A stretch of DNA of 6,399 nt from an uncultured Holosporaceae bacterium (GTDB lineage: Bacteria; Pseudomonadota; Alphaproteobacteria; CAISOG01), in assembly GCA_903887035.1 (NCBI GenBank), contig CAISOG010000223.1, positions 1-6,399 on the forward strand, read 5' to 3'. A program made the translations under genes and the position numbers. The notes under the pieces are model-generated. The model worked only from the letters and a program-made list of their open reading frames with translations, ran no database searches and had not been told where the DNA came from. This document shows, one piece after another, positions 5,791-6,399 of this stretch; position 1 is the stretch's first letter; every line of letters begins with the position of its first letter.

Positions 5791-6198
5791 TTATTCAGCT
5801 TCAGATTCATACGCAGGGGCAGCGCGAAGCTTAGCCGATTCGTCACGCCCAACAAACTCGATAATAGCCATGGCCGCGGTGTCACCGTAACGCTTGCCCG
5901 CTTTGATGATGCGGATGTATCCACCCGGACGGGACTGATAACGCGGGCCCAGCACGCTGACGATTTTCGCGGTCGCGCTGTCATCACGCAGGGTGTTGTA
6001 GATTAGGCGGCGATTGGCCAGGGTGGCTTCCTTACCGACCGTAATCAGCTTCTCCAAATACGGACGCAACTCCTTAGCCTTAGGTAAGGTGGTCGTGATT
6101 TGCTCATACTGCACCAAGGATGAGGCCATGTTGCGTAACATAGCCAAACGGTGTTCGCTGGTGCGGTTTAATTTACGGCCGGCTAAACGGTGGCGCAT
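5791..6198 (-). CDS. rplQ: 50S ribosomal protein L17
   Basis: This 135-residue protein begins with the L17 signature MRHRLAGRKLNRTSEHR, followed by LAMLRNMASSL and then ITTTLPKAKELRPYLEKLIT. The core continues with ANRRLIYNTLRDD, SVLGPRYQSRPGGYIRI and KAGKRYGDTAAMAIIEFV, and ends in an acidic tail, YESEAE. Length is normal for alphaproteobacterial L17. L17 sits on the 50S subunit near the exit-tunnel face. AGGAG on the reverse strand (6207-6211) lies 8 nt before the ATG. It is the last gene visible after rpoA in the same orientation, the standard end of the alpha ribosomal operon, and is convergent with the kinase gene. The gap to rpoA is 53 nt. Confidence 0.97.
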   Translation of the reverse strand: MRHRLAGRKLNRTSEHRLAMLRNMASSLVQYEQITTTLPKAKELRPYLEKLITVGKEATLANRRLIYNTLRDDSATAKIVSVLGPRYQSRPGGYIRIIKAGKRYGDTAAMAIIEFVGRDESAKLRAAPAYESEAE

Positions 6199-6251
6199 GA
6201 CCTAAACTCCTGTTCTTATCCTGATGATGTGCAATAACTGCGAAGTAATTT

Positions 6252-6399
6252 TTAGTAGGGTTCTTCAAGCTTTTTGGCAAGCTCTTCGATGTTTTCTGGC
6301 GGCCACCCCTGAACTTGCATACCCAGATTCAGCCCCATGGTAATCAACACTCGTTTGATTTCCTCCATGGACTTGCGGCCAAAGTTCGGGGTTTTCAGC
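6252..6399 (-). CDS. rpoA: RNA polymerase alpha subunit, C-terminal fragment (5' end outside window)
   Basis: The reverse-strand frame from the right edge encodes 48 residues before TAA (6252-6254). It reads LKTPNFGRKS, then MEEIKRVL, GLNLGM and GWPPENIEELAKKLEEPY. This is the end of the alpha C-terminal domain, the module that touches UP elements and activators; the helix-hairpin-helix-like segment with NFGRKS.EEIK..L is characteristic. The GWPPENIEELAKKLEEPY tail is of the alphaproteobacterial kind. Most of the gene, including the N-terminal assembly domain, lies beyond position 6399. It is followed by rplQ in the same operon. A small variation is visible: M in place of the more usual L after RKS. 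Confidence 0.95.
   Translation of the reverse strand, partial: LKTPNFGRKSMEEIKRVLITMGLNLGMQVQGWPPENIEELAKKLEEPY

Overview
The window looks like a piece of an alphaproteobacterial chromosome, probably from the Rhodospirillales or a neighbouring order. Three things point there: a COQ9-family ubiquinone gene divergent from rpsU (a pairing conserved enough to have named the family), an RpoA C-terminus ending in the motif ENIEELAKKLEEPY, and an EnvZ-like kinase whose N-terminus (SLFGRS...FYERHWETVTRRL) is of the alphaproteobacterial type. Coding DNA is mostly GC-rich, about 67% in a sampled part of gatA. The exact genus cannot be read from the sequence.

Layout. Positions 1-282 (-) hold the N-terminal part of a COQ9-like protein. 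It is divergent from rpsU (371-574, +), which starts at GTG and has a plausible sigma70-type promoter. A tRNA-Val with anticodon CAC follows (701-775, +), then gatA (902-2362, +), the amidase subunit of the tRNA amidotransferase, with neither gatC nor gatB beside it. A small reverse-strand gene (2497-2832) encodes a Pro/Ala-rich protein with a FlaG-like C-terminal motif and ends at a strong hairpin. Next comes a very AT-rich gap (27% GC over 2881-3060), then an unrecognised 126-residue gene (3095-3475, +) of about 45% GC. An OmpR/EnvZ-type two-component operon follows (3558-5677, +), its genes overlapping by ATGA. Convergent to it, on the reverse strand, lies the distal end of the ribosomal alpha operon: rpoA (partial, 6252-6399) followed by rplQ (5791-6198).

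Most of the window is housekeeping: translation (S21, L17, tRNA-Val, GatA), transcription (RpoA) and ubiquinone synthesis. The part with least explanation is 2363-3557, with the FlaG-like orphan, the AT-rich gap and the unknown low-GC gene just before a two-component system. I found no CRISPR array, transposase, integrase, phage gene or toxin-antitoxin pair, and nothing that clearly forms a new multi-gene system.
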